DNA of 15,893 nt from JAHECQ01 sp047638695 (GTDB lineage Bacteria; Actinomycetota; Acidimicrobiia; Acidimicrobiales; SZUA-35): positions 1 through 15,893 of the forward strand of contig JBLINY010000103.1 of NCBI GenBank assembly GCA_047638695.1, in the 5' to 3' direction. Shown piece by piece: positions 15,125 through 15,893 of this stretch. Each line of letters begins with the position of its first letter. The stretch's first letter is position 1. Position numbers and translations under genes: made by a program. The notes beneath the pieces are model-generated. The model ran no database searches. It was not told the DNA's origin and saw only the letters and a list, made by a program, of their open reading frames with translations.

Positions 15125-15892
15125 CTACATCGGCCTCAGACCCATCGAAATCGAGGTCATCCCCGGGATCATTTCTTGGCCTTCGATCGCAGCGAAACCG
15201 GCCTCGTCCATCTGAGCTGCGACCCAATCAGTAGAGACCGATTTAGCCTCGGGGTTGAACGCCGTGTGTTGAAATTGCCAAAGCGCTGCGAGCTTCGGCC
15301 CCTCGCGATTTGGTTCGACCATGAAGTCGTGGATGATGAAGCGTCCCCCCGGGTTCAGGGCCGCGAGGGCACGGTCGATCAGTTCAGGGATTCGATCGCC
15401 CGGCACGCTCGACAAGATGTAGGACATCAGCAGAATGTCCTGACCCTTCGGCCACTCGGTACAGAGCAAGTCACCGTGCACGAAATCCACCTGGTCGCTC
15501 AGGCCTGCCTCGGCCACGTAGGTCTCACCGAGAACCGCCACATTCGGGAAGTCGATGACCGTCGCCTTCAACTTCGGGTTGGAGGCGGTGAGTGTGATGG
15601 CAAACGCGCCGGTGCCGCCTCCGACGTCGAGCAGCGTACGAGACTCGGACAAATCGAGCATGCGGTCGAGCGTGCGTGCGGGGCCAAGCGAGCCGGAGTG
15701 TTGCGACTCCGAATAAAGCCGAGCCGCTTCGGGGTCGGACATCCAGTCCGAATAGGAGGCGATCGCATCATCGGGAAGGGTTCCGGTCATTGCCTCCTCG
15801 ACCTGGTCGAGCAGTCCATACATTTGCTGATCGATCTGCAGTCGCAGGTAGTCGCCAAAGTCGTACTTCGCACCCTTCACCAGGAAGGCCTG
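15125..15892 (-). CDS. SAM-dependent O-methyltransferase (Methyltransf_2 type), 5' part cut off
   Basis: C-terminal part (at least 255 aa) of a class I methyltransferase resembling plant-type and antibiotic O-methyltransferases. The frame runs open to the right edge; the GTG at 15880 is internal, since family-like sequence continues before it. Seen: the SAM-binding motif LLDVGGGTGAFAI, an acidic strand end VIDFPNV, FVHGDLL, LLMSYILSSVPG at the motif IV position, GGRFIIHDFMVEP, and the C-terminal helix region WVAAQMDEAGF. The winged-helix dimerisation domain normally found at the N-terminus would be outside the window. It is on the same strand as the ABC operon but 139 bp upstream, so it is probably a separate unit. 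The substrate is unknown. Confidence 0.82.
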   Translation of the reverse strand, partial: QAFLVKGAKYDFGDYLRLQIDQQMYGLLDQVEEAMTGTLPDDAIASYSDWMSDPEAARLYSESQHSGSLGPARTLDRMLDLSESRTLLDVGGGTGAFAITLTASNPKLKATVIDFPNVAVLGETYVAEAGLSDQVDFVHGDLLCTEWPKGQDILLMSYILSSVPGDRIPELIDRALAALNPGGRFIIHDFMVEPNREGPKLAALWQFQHTAFNPEAKSVSTDWVAAQMDEAGFAAIEGQEMIPGMTSISMGLRPM

Positions 15893-15893
15893 G

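Overview
The window reads as a GC-rich (about 60%, judged by eye) chromosomal fragment of an actinobacterium, probably of the Acidimicrobiia (Ilumatobacter-like) type. Support for this: a lipoprotein whose lipobox cysteine is followed by an Asp/Ser/Ala-rich linker; a BON-OmpA envelope protein with a Thr/Pro/Glu stalk, like mycobacterial ArfA; a PncA very like the mycobacterial enzyme; many ATGA/TGATG gene overlaps; GTG/TTG starts; and start codons with no Shine-Dalgarno sequence, which suggests leaderless mRNAs. The taxonomic placement is inference.

Layout. (1) 2-484, plus: 3' part of an amidohydrolase-2 gene. (2) 525-1835, minus: class III PLP aminotransferase. (3) 1866-5650, plus: four genes joined by ATGA overlaps: alpha/beta hydrolase, acyl-CoA dehydrogenase, NicX-like ring dioxygenase, glutamine-synthetase-like ligase. 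Three of the four are broken: a TGA codon in the hydrolase, a loss of roughly 600 bp from the dehydrogenase, and a frameshift plus a TAG codon in the ligase. Only the NicX-like gene is intact. (4) 5672-7120, minus: 14-TM MFS exporter, convergent with the operon. (5) 7203-7958, minus: ArfA-like BON-OmpA gene with two mutually compensating frameshifts. (6) 8098-8673, minus: pncA nicotinamidase. (7) 8809-10943, plus: CaiB/BaiF (Mcr-like) CoA-transferase and a zinc-free quinone oxidoreductase, two genes 2 bp apart. (8) 11007-14985, minus: complete osmoprotectant/quaternary-amine ABC transporter operon in the order permease, CBS-domain ATPase, permease, lipoprotein. (9) 15125-15892, minus: SAM O-methyltransferase cut by the window edge.

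How the parts may work together. The region looks like a catabolic island for small nitrogen-containing compounds. The NicX-like protein keeps the expected metal-ligand pattern, sits beside an alpha/beta hydrolase as NicX does beside NicD in pseudomonad nicotinate clusters, and lies a few kilobases from nicotinamidase. A dehydrogenase and a gamma-glutamyl-ligase-like GS in the same operon do not belong to the textbook nicotinate route, so the substrate is unknown. The most notable signal is that damage is concentrated in this one operon while about 9 kb of neighbouring genes are clean. That suggests an operon being lost in this strain, although sequence or assembly error must be excluded first. 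Other leads are the CoA-transferase that lacks two of three Mcr racemase residues, a two-part hairpin against the ribosome-binding site of the ABC operon, and short direct repeats upstream of the CoA-transferase gene.
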